Positions 1 to 6,183 of a stretch of 6,228 bases of DNA are shown here, in pieces. Position 1 is the first letter of the stretch. Every line of letters starts with the position of its first letter. Position numbers and translations under genes: made by a program. The notes beneath the pieces are model-generated. The model saw only the letters and a program-made list of their open reading frames with translations, had not been told where the DNA came from and searched no databases. Source of the stretch: Comamonadaceae bacterium (lineage in GTDB: Bacteria > Pseudomonadota > Gammaproteobacteria > Burkholderiales > Burkholderiaceae); assembly GCA_947505995.1 (NCBI GenBank), contig CANNNB010000142.1, forward strand, positions 1 through 6,228, read 5' to 3'.

Positions 1-228
1 GACGGGTTGGCCGTCTACAAAAATTTGACCTTTGCTGGGGCGTTTGAGCCCCGTGGTCAGCTTCATGGAGGTGGACTTGCCGCAACCCGAAGGGCCCACA
101 ATAGCTATGAACTCGCCCTGCTTGACTTGCAAGTTGATGTCTTCAACTGCATAGTGGTTTTGCGCTAACAACTCGTCGTTGTAAGCCAACCAAACATTTT
201 GAAAATCAACGAAATTTGCAGTGGTCAA
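1..228 (-). CDS. ABC transporter ATP-binding protein, N-terminal part (cut by window edge)
   Basis: This is the first 76 codons of the cytoplasmic ATPase of an importer, probably nitrate/sulfonate/taurine type, that would power uptake with the solute-binding protein encoded just upstream. The translated product begins (L/M)TTANFVDFQNVWLAY. It has the aromatic A-loop region near residues 13-26 and a clear Walker A, GPSGCGKST, at 45-53. The Q-loop, signature motif and Walker B lie beyond the left edge. The only start I can find in frame is TTG at 226-228: going upstream, the frame reaches a TGA with no ATG or GTG. A GAGG ribosome-binding site lies 9 bases before the TTG. The gap to the preceding gene is 23 bases, so the two are almost certainly co-transcribed. 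No permease gene lies between them, so it should be farther left. The fold assignment is firm; substrate and subfamily are inferred from the neighbour. Confidence 0.9.
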   Translation of the reverse strand, partial: MTTANFVDFQNVWLAYNDELLAQNHYAVEDINLQVKQGEFIAIVGPSGCGKSTSMKLTTGLKRPSKGQIFVDGQPV

Positions 229-237
229 AACAGGTCG

Positions 238-241
238 CCTC
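238..241 (-). promoter_or_regulatory. Ribosome-binding site supporting the TTG start of the ABC ATPase
   Basis: On the minus strand the bases GAGG stand 9 bases upstream of the TTG codon at 226-228. An in-frame stop lies just farther upstream and no ATG is available before the Walker A motif. The site therefore decides in favour of a TTG start. Confidence 0.55.
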
Positions 242-251
242 GTTCAAGCAA

Positions 252-1286
252 TTACTTTTTAGGTTTAGGAAGAATATCGAGGTCTTTGGCGCTTGGCAGG
301 AAAGAGCCATTCCAAATGTCATCGGCCTTGACGCGAGTTTTGGTATTGAACGCATCAGAGACTTGGGAAGCCATCAGGGACAGGCGAGGGCCTTTGATTT
401 GTCCAAAACCTTCTTCACGTGCGGAAGGGCTGTTGATGACGGTGTCGATGGCCAATTGCAAACGACGCGTTTCAAGTTCAACATTGATGATGCCGTCACG
501 TGCTTTGACGTCGGCAATGACGGCTGTAGGGTTGTTAATGACATCCTTGGCGCCTTTGGTGAAAGCGGCCAAGAAAGCTTTGACTGCGGCTGGATTTTCT
601 TTGATGATTTTGGGTGAGGCAATGATAGCGTTGCCATACAGCTTCACGCCAAAGTCTGGGTACTGCATGACGACCACTTCATCGGCTTTGACACCGCGAG
701 CTTCGATGTTGAGCAAAGAGGTGAATGTGAAGCCTGTGATGGCATCTACGTCGCCGCGAACCAACATGGTTTCACGCAGAGGTGGGTCCATGGCTGTCCA
801 AGCCACATTGCCAATGTTGTTGGCTTTTTGGAAGATAGGGAATGCGCGGCGACCAGCGTCAAAAACGGGTGCGCCTAATTTCTTGCCTGCCAAATCGGCT
901 GGTGTTTTGATGCCAGATTTTTTGAGCGCCATGACCGAAGCGGGCGTGTTGTTGTAGACCATCATGATGGCCACAGGCTTGTTGGGCACTTCAGGGTTGT
1001 TGGCGTGGAATTCCATGAGGGCTGCCAAGTCGGCAAAACCAATGTCGTAACTGCCAGAAGCAACGCGGGTGACTGCAGCGCCAGAACCATTGCCTGCATC
1101 AACTGTGACGTCTAACTTGGCATCTTTGAAATAGCCTTTGGCAACGGGCGTTAGAAACAAGGCAGAGGGGCCTTCAAAGCGCCAGTCCAACTGGAATTTG
1201 ATGGGGGTGTTTTGCGCACTGGCCAGGCCGAAAGTGCATGATGCCAATAAAGCAGCAGTTGTCTTAAGCAAGAAACGTTTTTTCAT
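252..1286 (-). CDS. Periplasmic ABC transporter solute-binding protein, NMT1/SsuA-like
   Basis: This 344-residue protein is predicted to bind a small solute in the periplasm and hand it to an inner-membrane importer. It starts with a standard Sec signal peptide: basic MKKRFLLK, a hydrophobic core, and a likely cleavage after LASA at residue 24. There is no lipobox. The mature part opens with the type II binding-protein pattern of the NMT1/THI5-SsuA-TauA group: a strand with LDWRFEGPSALFLTPVAKG (33-51), then SGSYDIGFADLAALMEF (77-93) and PADLAGKKLGAP (129-140). Length fits the family. ATG is at 1286, with GGAG 5 bases upstream. The ATPase gene follows after 23 bases. The CCCFC motif of true thiamine-precursor enzymes is absent, so a transport role is preferred. 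The ligand is unknown; allantoin, another ureide or a purine breakdown product is suggested only by the linked genes and the shared operator. Confidence 0.9.
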   Translation of the reverse strand: MKKRFLLKTTAALLASCTFGLASAQNTPIKFQLDWRFEGPSALFLTPVAKGYFKDAKLDVTVDAGNGSGAAVTRVASGSYDIGFADLAALMEFHANNPEVPNKPVAIMMVYNNTPASVMALKKSGIKTPADLAGKKLGAPVFDAGRRAFPIFQKANNIGNVAWTAMDPPLRETMLVRGDVDAITGFTFTSLLNIEARGVKADEVVVMQYPDFGVKLYGNAIIASPKIIKENPAAVKAFLAAFTKGAKDVINNPTAVIADVKARDGIINVELETRRLQLAIDTVINSPSAREEGFGQIKGPRLSLMASQVSDAFNTKTRVKADDIWNGSFLPSAKDLDILPKPKK

Positions 1287-1375
1287 AGAGGCTCCGATTA
1301 AAAAAGTGAAATTAATTGTGTCAAAGAACTAAGCAATATCGGTGCCATTATGAGGCGCATGAAAAGGCACTTTGT

Positions 1376-1381
1376 TTTATA
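1376..1381 (-). promoter_or_regulatory. Candidate -10 box of the transporter promoter
   Basis: On the minus strand TATAAA lies directly downstream of the operator-like TGTATACA and matches the sigma-70 -10 consensus at five of six positions. No good -35 hexamer is found 16-18 bases upstream. The promoter would therefore be weak, or would depend on the regulator. It leaves a leader of roughly 80 bases to the ATG at 1286. Confidence 0.35.
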
Positions 1382-1392
1382 AAGTGTATACA
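1381..1392. promoter_or_regulatory. Second GntR operator-like site, in front of the transporter genes
   Basis: The 12 bases AAAGTGTATACA are identical to the left 12 bases of the palindrome in the gntR-uraH gap. The core TGTATACA (1385-1392) is self-complementary and fits the GntR-type pattern yGT..ACr. The outer right arm has diverged (ATTC instead of CTTT). It is the only other copy of this string I found, and it falls in the sole sizeable gap of the minus-strand gene row, next to a -10-like box. Such sites are usual for FCD-type regulators; binding here is an inference. Confidence 0.6.
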
Positions 1393-1448
1393 ATTCTAGC
1401 CTCATTTGGCTTCGGTAAAACCCTTGCACGCCTCAAAATGGCTCGAAG

Positions 1449-2720
1449 TCAATTTAGAAGGTCCAAAAGGGTGCGAGAAATAACCTTGGTCGCTTTTCGC
1501 AAGTCTTCTAAATTCAGTCGTTCATCTGATCTTTTGGCGTGTGATTCTAAAACCGTGCGAGGGCCTGCACCATAAATGACGCCAGGAATGCCTTTTTCAA
1601 CATACAAGCGAACGTCTGTGTAAAGAGGTGTGCCCATGGCTGGAATGGGCTCGCCAAAAATTTCACCGCCATGCTTCTGAATGGCTTGCACCAAAGGCGC
1701 ATTGCCTGCCAGTGGCTTCATGGCGTGAGCCATCAAAAGGCGTTTGATTTCAATGCTGACCAATGCATCTGTTGCCCGGCCTTGGTTAAAGACGTTCACA
1801 GCTTCAGCGATGACTTGCCGAATGTTGGCCTCTACATGCTCTGGATTTTCTTCCGGAATCATGCGGCGATCTAGTTTGAAGCTGACTGTGCCCGGCACCA
1901 CATTGGTATTGGTGCCACCTTCTATGCGGCCGACATTCAAGTAGGGGTGATTGATGCCTTCAACTTGCGAGCTAATTTGTTTGTAGAGTTTGTTTTGGGC
2001 GTACAAGCTGTTCAAAATATGAACCGCTCCTTGAAGCGCATCGACGCCTGTTTCGGGAATGGCAGCATGGGCCATCTTGCCGTGAACAGTCACTTCCATT
2101 TGCAAGCAGCCATTGTGCGCTGTCACAACTTGGTAGCTAAAGCCTGCAGCAATCATGAGGTCGGGGCGCGTAAAGCCTTTGTCGAGCAACCAGCCGGGTC
2201 CTTTTTCACCGCCAAACTCTTCGTCATAAGTGAAATGCAATTCAACATTGCCTTTGAGAGGCAGATGGTTTTTGGCTTGAAGTGCTTCGACCGCCCGCAG
2301 TGCAAATGTGAAGGTGGAAAAGTCGCATTTGCTGACTGCCGTGGCGCGGCCAAACATCTGGCCATTTTCAATTTCAGCGCCGTAGGGTGGATGCGTCCAG
2401 CCTTCTCCGGGTGGAACAACATCGCCGTGCGCATTCAAAGCGATGGTTTTGCCACCTGCCCCAAATGGTCTGCGCACAATGAGGTTGGTAAGAGAGGTGA
2501 GGCCGTAAGCTTTGACCTCTGATTCAGGCACAGGAAATTGTTCAACCGTGTAGCCAATGTTTTTAAGAAGCTGTGTGGTTTTCTCTGCATGAGGTGCATT
2601 GTTGCCAGGTGGAGTGTCGGTAGGCACTTGCACCAGGGCTTGCAAAAACTGAACTTGCTCATCGAAGTGGGCGTCGATCCATTGATCAAGTTCTTGGTAA
2701 GTCGATTGTTGGGTGGTCAT
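1449..2720 (-). CDS. M20-family amidohydrolase/deacylase-like protein (ArgE/DapE group), substrate unknown
   Basis: This 423-residue cytoplasmic protein has the M20 layout. An N-terminal catalytic half holds NAHGDVVPPGEGW (96-108; H98, D100) and TYDEEFGGEKG (164-174; E167/E168, the usual base and metal ligand). A dimerisation insert follows with HGKMAHAAIPETG (213-225) and GGTNTNVVPG (268-277). The catalytic C-terminus has YTDVR (367-371) and LESHAKRSDE (391-400; H394). Two usual ligand positions look altered. The expected GRGAxDMKGG motif reads GRATAVSKCD (124-133), with valine at the bridging aspartate. The expected GEP(S/T) reads GFSY (193-196). It begins 12 bases after the uraD-allC stop and has only a weak ribosome-binding site, so it probably belongs to the same transcript. 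Family members cleave N-acyl, N-carbamoyl or peptide amides. A late ureide step, or removal of an acyl group from an imported substrate, would fit the context, but neither is shown. Confidence 0.85.
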   Translation of the reverse strand: MTTQQSTYQELDQWIDAHFDEQVQFLQALVQVPTDTPPGNNAPHAEKTTQLLKNIGYTVEQFPVPESEVKAYGLTSLTNLIVRRPFGAGGKTIALNAHGDVVPPGEGWTHPPYGAEIENGQMFGRATAVSKCDFSTFTFALRAVEALQAKNHLPLKGNVELHFTYDEEFGGEKGPGWLLDKGFTRPDLMIAAGFSYQVVTAHNGCLQMEVTVHGKMAHAAIPETGVDALQGAVHILNSLYAQNKLYKQISSQVEGINHPYLNVGRIEGGTNTNVVPGTVSFKLDRRMIPEENPEHVEANIRQVIAEAVNVFNQGRATDALVSIEIKRLLMAHAMKPLAGNAPLVQAIQKHGGEIFGEPIPAMGTPLYTDVRLYVEKGIPGVIYGAGPRTVLESHAKRSDERLNLEDLRKATKVISRTLLDLLN

Positions 2721-2732
2721 TGTTTTTAAAAT

Positions 2733-4496
2733 TCAAGCGAATTGGTGCAAGACATGTTCAAAGGCATCGATGCATAGTTGCATGTCATCCGTGGTTGTAG
2801 ATTCCAAGGGGTTGTGGCTAATGCCACTGTTTTCACCGCGTACAAAGAGCATGGCCTGGGGCATGATTTCATGCAGTTTCATGGCGTCGTGGCCGGCGCC
2901 GCTGGGCATCACAAAACGGGGCACGCCCATGTCTTTCAAGGCCTTCTCCCAACGCTCTTGCCACTCAGGCGCGCTAGGTGCTGCTGGTGCCCTTAGTGTT
3001 GCTTCACGGTGGTAGACAAGGCCGCGCCGGTTGCAAATTTCATCGAGCGCATTCAAAACGTCTTTCTCGAGGGCGTCACGTTGAGGGTCTTTGGGCGCGC
3101 GCATGTCCATCGAGAATGTGCATTTGCCAGGCACCACATTGATGGAACCATTGGGCACTTGCAGTTGGCCAATGGTGGCCACAGAATCACCATCTGCAGC
3201 GGCGCGTTTTTCCATGTAGAGGGCCAACTCGGCCACTGCGCAAGCTGCATCCCGTCTGCGGTCCATTGGGGTGGTGCCTGCATGGCTGGCCATGCCCACC
3301 ATTTCGCACAAATAACGCACGCTCCCATTGATAGAACTGACGACGCCCAAGGGCAAGTTCATTTCATTCAGCACAGGGCCTTGTTCAATGTGCACTTCAA
3401 CGAAGCCCACATAGTCGGCAGGCTTGCGTAGGATGTTGGGAATTTCGTTTTCATTCAAGCCTGCATTTTTCATAGCCTCTCGCATAGAAATGCCATTGGC
3501 ATCAGTTTGCGATAGCCACTCTGGATTGAATTGGCCCACCAATGCGCCAGAACCCAAGAAAGTGGCTTTGTAGCGCTGACCTTCTTCTTCTGCAAATGCC
3601 ACCACTTCAAGGCCAATGGGCAAGCGTTGTTGCGCTTGAGCCAATTTTTGAACGCAGGCAATAGGTACATAAATACCCAAGCGCCCATCGTATTTGCCAC
3701 CATTGCGAACCGTGTCGAAATGACTGCCAGTCATGAGGTATTTGGCGCCCGGCACATTGGGGTGATAACGGCCGACCACGTTGCCCACTGCATCGACATA
3801 AACTTCGTCAAAGCCTGCCAATTTCATGCTGCTTTGGATGCTTTGTGAGCAAGCCAAATGGGCCTCAGTGAGGTAGGTCACAGTGAGTTGACCAGCTTCC
3901 TTGAAACCAGGGTCGCTGAATTGCGCCAAGTCTTCTTGCCAATCCCAAACTTGCTGGCCCTGAAGTGGGTGGCAATTGGTTTTGTCGTTCAAACGAATTT
4001 CAACAATGCGATGAATGTTGCGCAGGCACTCTTGCAGTTCAAATTCTGGGTGACCGCTAAGTCGTCTTTCAAATGTGGCCATGATTTGATGCTTGTTGAG
4101 GCCTAGCCCGCGCGGTCCTCTGACGGCCAAAATAAAAGGCCACCCAAATTTTTGTTTGTAGGCGGCATTGAGATTTTGAATTTTTTCAAATTCAGCAGGG
4201 CTGCATTCAGTGAGGCCGGCTTTGCTTTGCTCGTTGGTAGATTCTGCGGTCAATTCTTTTCGCACCATGGCTTTGCCAGCCAGCTCTGGGTGGGCGCGGA
4301 TGAGGTCAATTTGAGCGTCTCTGCCTGCATCTTTGAGCATCTGCGCCATGCAGTGTTTCAAGTGTGCCCAAGAAGCAAAAGGGCGGTTCTTCAGTGCACC
4401 TTCGGCAATCCATGGCGAGTGTTCATACAAGCCATCAAGCAAATGCATGGCTTCTTGCGACGAAGCTGTATTGAGTTGTTCAAGGCTGAGGGTCAT
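2733..4496 (-). CDS. uraD/allC: Fused OHCU decarboxylase (UraD) and allantoate amidohydrolase (AllC)
   Basis: This 587-residue fusion joins two steps of urate breakdown. Residues about 1-168 are UraD, which decarboxylates OHCU to S-allantoin. It shows YEHSPWIAE (24-32), the catalytic-region AHPELAG (68-74, H69), FGWPFILAVRG (117-127) and a last helix ending in HRIVEIRL. Residues about 182-587 are an AllC/HyuC-type M20 hydrolase of normal length (about 405) that turns allantoate into ureidoglycine, ammonia and CO2. Its dinuclear metal ligands are all present: SHFDT (H259), GGKYDGRLG (D270), AEEEGQR (E304/E305), VHIEQGP (H369) and GISHNPLE (H561). HAGTTPMDRR is at 405-414. ATG at 4494-4496 overlaps the puuE stop as ATGA, implying translational coupling. 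A longer reading would need a TTG at 4523, which I reject. The allantoinase step that lies between these two activities is carried out by the neighbouring PuuE. Separate uraD and allC genes are the common arrangement. Confidence 0.93.
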   Translation of the reverse strand: MTLSLEQLNTASSQEAMHLLDGLYEHSPWIAEGALKNRPFASWAHLKHCMAQMLKDAGRDAQIDLIRAHPELAGKAMVRKELTAESTNEQSKAGLTECSPAEFEKIQNLNAAYKQKFGWPFILAVRGPRGLGLNKHQIMATFERRLSGHPEFELQECLRNIHRIVEIRLNDKTNCHPLQGQQVWDWQEDLAQFSDPGFKEAGQLTVTYLTEAHLACSQSIQSSMKLAGFDEVYVDAVGNVVGRYHPNVPGAKYLMTGSHFDTVRNGGKYDGRLGIYVPIACVQKLAQAQQRLPIGLEVVAFAEEEGQRYKATFLGSGALVGQFNPEWLSQTDANGISMREAMKNAGLNENEIPNILRKPADYVGFVEVHIEQGPVLNEMNLPLGVVSSINGSVRYLCEMVGMASHAGTTPMDRRRDAACAVAELALYMEKRAAADGDSVATIGQLQVPNGSINVVPGKCTFSMDMRAPKDPQRDALEKDVLNALDEICNRRGLVYHREATLRAPAAPSAPEWQERWEKALKDMGVPRFVMPSGAGHDAMKLHEIMPQAMLFVRGENSGISHNPLESTTTDDMQLCIDAFEHVLHQFA

Positions 4497-5449
4497 GGTC
4501 TGTAGGGATGAGTGTTTTTCCAATGGCGCGCAATGTCAAGGCGGCGGCAGATCCAGACATGGTCATGGGCTTGGATGTGGTCTAGAAATCTTTGAATGGC
4601 AGTGATTCGACCGGGGCGTCCTAACAGCCTGCAGTGCATGCCAATGCTCATCATTTTGGGGCGGTTGAGTCCTTGTGGATCGCCTTCTTTGTAGAGCGCG
4701 TCAAAGCTGTCTTTCATGTACTGAAAAAATGGATCGGCGTGCGAATAACCTTGGGGCAACGCAAAGCGCATGTCATTGCAATCTAGGGTGTAGGGCACGA
4801 TAAGTTGGGGCGTTACTTGACCGTCACTTTTCTTAACTTTCATCCAAAACGGCAGGTCGTCGCCGTAGTAGTCGCTGTCGTATTCAAAGCCGCCAAAGTC
4901 TGCAACCAAGCGGCGAGTGCGCGGACTGTCGCGTCCCGTGTACCAACCCAAGGGTCTTTCGCCGGTGAGCTTTTGCAAGATGGCCATGGCCTCGGCCATG
5001 TGCTCTCGTTCCGTGGCCTCATCGATGTTTTGATAGTGAATCCATTTCAAGCCATGGCACGCAATGTCATAGCCCAATTCTTGAAATGCAGCCAATACAT
5101 CGGGATGTTTTTGAAGTGCGGTGGCCACACCAAACACGGTGAGGGGCAGTTTGCGTTGTTCAAATTCGCGCAGTAAACGCCACACGCCTGCACGTGAGCC
5201 ATATTCATAAATGCCCTCCATGCTAATGTGCCGGTCTGGATAGGCTGCAGGGTTGAACATTTCTGACAAGAATTGCTCGGAGCCTGCGTCGCCATGCAAA
5301 ACAGAATTCTCGCCACCTTCTTCGTAGTTCAAGACAAACTGCACCGCTACGCGGGCTTGTCCTGGCCATTGCGCGTGAGGAGGATTGCGGCCGTAACCTG
5401 TCAGATCACGAGGATAGGCGGCAGTAGAGTCGTAGACAGATGAGTTCAT
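4493..5449 (-). CDS. puuE: Allantoinase PuuE (polysaccharide-deacetylase fold)
   Basis: The 318-residue product opens the hydantoin ring of allantoin to give allantoate in the cytoplasm. It belongs to the NodB/polysaccharide-deacetylase-fold allantoinases, which are unrelated to the metal-dependent AllB amidohydrolases. Diagnostic stretches, all near-consensus, are YPRDLTGYGRNPP (12-24), NYEEGGEN (41-48), YEYGSRAG (81-88), CHGLKWIHY (131-139, with the conserved H132), GWYTGRDSPRTRR (168-180), DSDYYGDDLP (191-200), LDCNDMRF (222-229) and HCRLLGRPGR (272-281). Length is typical. The ATG at 5447-5449 overlaps the gntR stop by four bases (ATGA), and the end overlaps the uraD-allC start in the same way. 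The gene therefore appears to be translated by coupling, with no clear ribosome-binding site of its own. It supplies the substrate of the AllC half of the next protein and uses the product of the UraD half. Confidence 0.96.
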   Translation of the reverse strand: MNSSVYDSTAAYPRDLTGYGRNPPHAQWPGQARVAVQFVLNYEEGGENSVLHGDAGSEQFLSEMFNPAAYPDRHISMEGIYEYGSRAGVWRLLREFEQRKLPLTVFGVATALQKHPDVLAAFQELGYDIACHGLKWIHYQNIDEATEREHMAEAMAILQKLTGERPLGWYTGRDSPRTRRLVADFGGFEYDSDYYGDDLPFWMKVKKSDGQVTPQLIVPYTLDCNDMRFALPQGYSHADPFFQYMKDSFDALYKEGDPQGLNRPKMMSIGMHCRLLGRPGRITAIQRFLDHIQAHDHVWICRRLDIARHWKNTHPYRP

Positions 5450-6111
5450 GACAGGGCCATTGAGATGTCGTGAGTGGGTATTTTTTTGTCGAAGCTCAAG
5501 CTGTTTTCGACAAAATTCAAATGTTCTTCCATGAGCCTCGCGGCCAAGTCTTCGTCTTTCTTGGCCATGGCATCCACAATGGCTTCGTGCTCATCGGCCG
5601 AGTGCTGCGCGGCGTGGCGAGATTGGTACATGAGGGTGATGAGTGCACAGCGTGAAATGAGTTCACCCAAGCTTTGGGCCAAGACATGGTTGCCCATGAG
5701 TTCAGCAATGCGGACATGGAAATCGCCAAGCAATTCTGTTCGGCCGTGCACATCTTCTTGTGCAACGGCTTCTTTTTCTTGTTTGGTGTGGGCTTTCAAG
5801 GCGCGAATTTTGGCGGGAGTGATATCGCGAACAAATTCGCGTGTCATTTGAACTTCAAGCATGCGCCGTACTGCAAAGACTTGTTTAGCTTCTGCAGCAG
5901 AAGGTGCAGCCACAAAGGCTCCCCGGGCAGGCTCCATGCGGATCAATCTGTTTTGAGAAAGCTGAAACAGCGCTTGCCTGACCAAGGTTCTGGATACGCC
6001 AAAATGCGTGGCCAGCTTCTGCTCGGCCAATTTGGAACCAGGCATTAGCCGATGCTCCACAATGGCTTTGGTCAAAGCGCTGACAATGGCGTTGGTTGAA
6101 GATGTTTCCAT
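5446..6111 (-). CDS. GntR-family transcriptional regulator, FCD type
   Basis: This 221-residue DNA-binding regulator is likely to sense a ureide or purine intermediate and control the surrounding genes. The N-terminal winged helix covers about residues 5-68: LMPGSKLAEQKLATHFGVSRTLVRQAL follows the GntR consensus and ends in the wing PARGAFVA. The C-terminal all-helical FCD ligand domain follows (about 75-205), with GDFHVRIAELMGN (H132), DEHEAI (H175) and EEHL (H197). These histidines are the usual metal-binding set. I chose ATG at 6109-6111; an upstream TTG at 6130-6132 would add seven residues and begin only 7 bases from the operator. Neither start has a good ribosome-binding site. It is first in the catabolic gene row and divergent from uraH. 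Whether it represses or activates cannot be told from sequence; most FCD regulators are repressors relieved by a pathway metabolite. Confidence 0.92.
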   Translation of the reverse strand: METSSTNAIVSALTKAIVEHRLMPGSKLAEQKLATHFGVSRTLVRQALFQLSQNRLIRMEPARGAFVAAPSAAEAKQVFAVRRMLEVQMTREFVRDITPAKIRALKAHTKQEKEAVAQEDVHGRTELLGDFHVRIAELMGNHVLAQSLGELISRCALITLMYQSRHAAQHSADEHEAIVDAMAKKDEDLAARLMEEHLNFVENSLSFDKKIPTHDISMALS

Positions 6112-6138
6112 GCGGAATGATGATAGCTTCAAAAGCCA

Positions 6139-6154
6139 AAAGTGTATACACTTT
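6139..6154. promoter_or_regulatory. Palindromic operator between gntR and uraH
   Basis: AAAGTGTATACACTTT is a perfect 16-base inverted repeat centred between 6146 and 6147. It lies in the 72-base gap between the divergent gntR and uraH starts, and its GT.AT.AC core fits the GntR-family operator pattern. Its TATACA half can be read as a weak -10 on either strand, so a bound regulator would cover the promoters in both directions. It is the likely autoregulatory site of the neighbouring GntR protein. Confidence 0.75.
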
Positions 6155-6168
6155 CAGTCGACCAATTC

Positions 6169-6176
6169 AAGGAAAG
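6169..6176 (+). promoter_or_regulatory. Ribosome-binding site of uraH
   Basis: AAGGAAAG stands 7 bases before the ATG at 6184. It is the strongest Shine-Dalgarno match seen in the window and helps confirm that a plus-strand gene starts there. Confidence 0.7.
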
Positions 6177-6183
6177 ATGCAAC

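Noticed and set aside
199..957. Plus-strand open frame of 252 codons opposite the solute-binding protein gene
   Set aside because: It is antisense to a well-supported gene, has no recognisable family features, and its composition follows from the codons of the opposite strand. The same applies to the other plus-strand frames at 1947-2522, 3009-3431 and 5474-5851.
1297..1324. Minus-strand TTGACA, 16-base spacer, TTTAAT, looking like a strong sigma-70 promoter
   Set aside because: Transcription would start around 1290, about 4 bases from the ATG, and would exclude the good GGAG ribosome-binding site. It may be chance in an AT-rich leader.
1351..1435. Inverted 7-base repeat TGAGGCG / CGCCTCA flanking the operator-like site
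   Set aside because: The arms are about 70 bases apart, no T-run follows, and the match is short. There is no support for a terminator or a structured RNA.
1395..1448. Search for a rho-independent terminator after the M20 gene
   Set aside because: Only a 4-base stem (AGCC/GGCT on the minus strand) without a following T-tract was found, so read-through into the transporter genes remains possible.
4497..4523. Longer N-terminus for the UraD-AllC fusion, starting at 4523
   Set aside because: The codon at 4521-4523 is TTG, not ATG. It would create a 31-base overlap with puuE and has no ribosome-binding site, whereas ATG at 4496 gives an ATGA overlap and matches the usual UraD start.
6112..6132. 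Longer N-terminus for the GntR regulator from a TTG at 6132
   Set aside because: It would add seven residues outside the winged-helix domain and begin only 7 bases from the operator, with no ribosome-binding site. ATG at 6111 is more plausible, though not certain.
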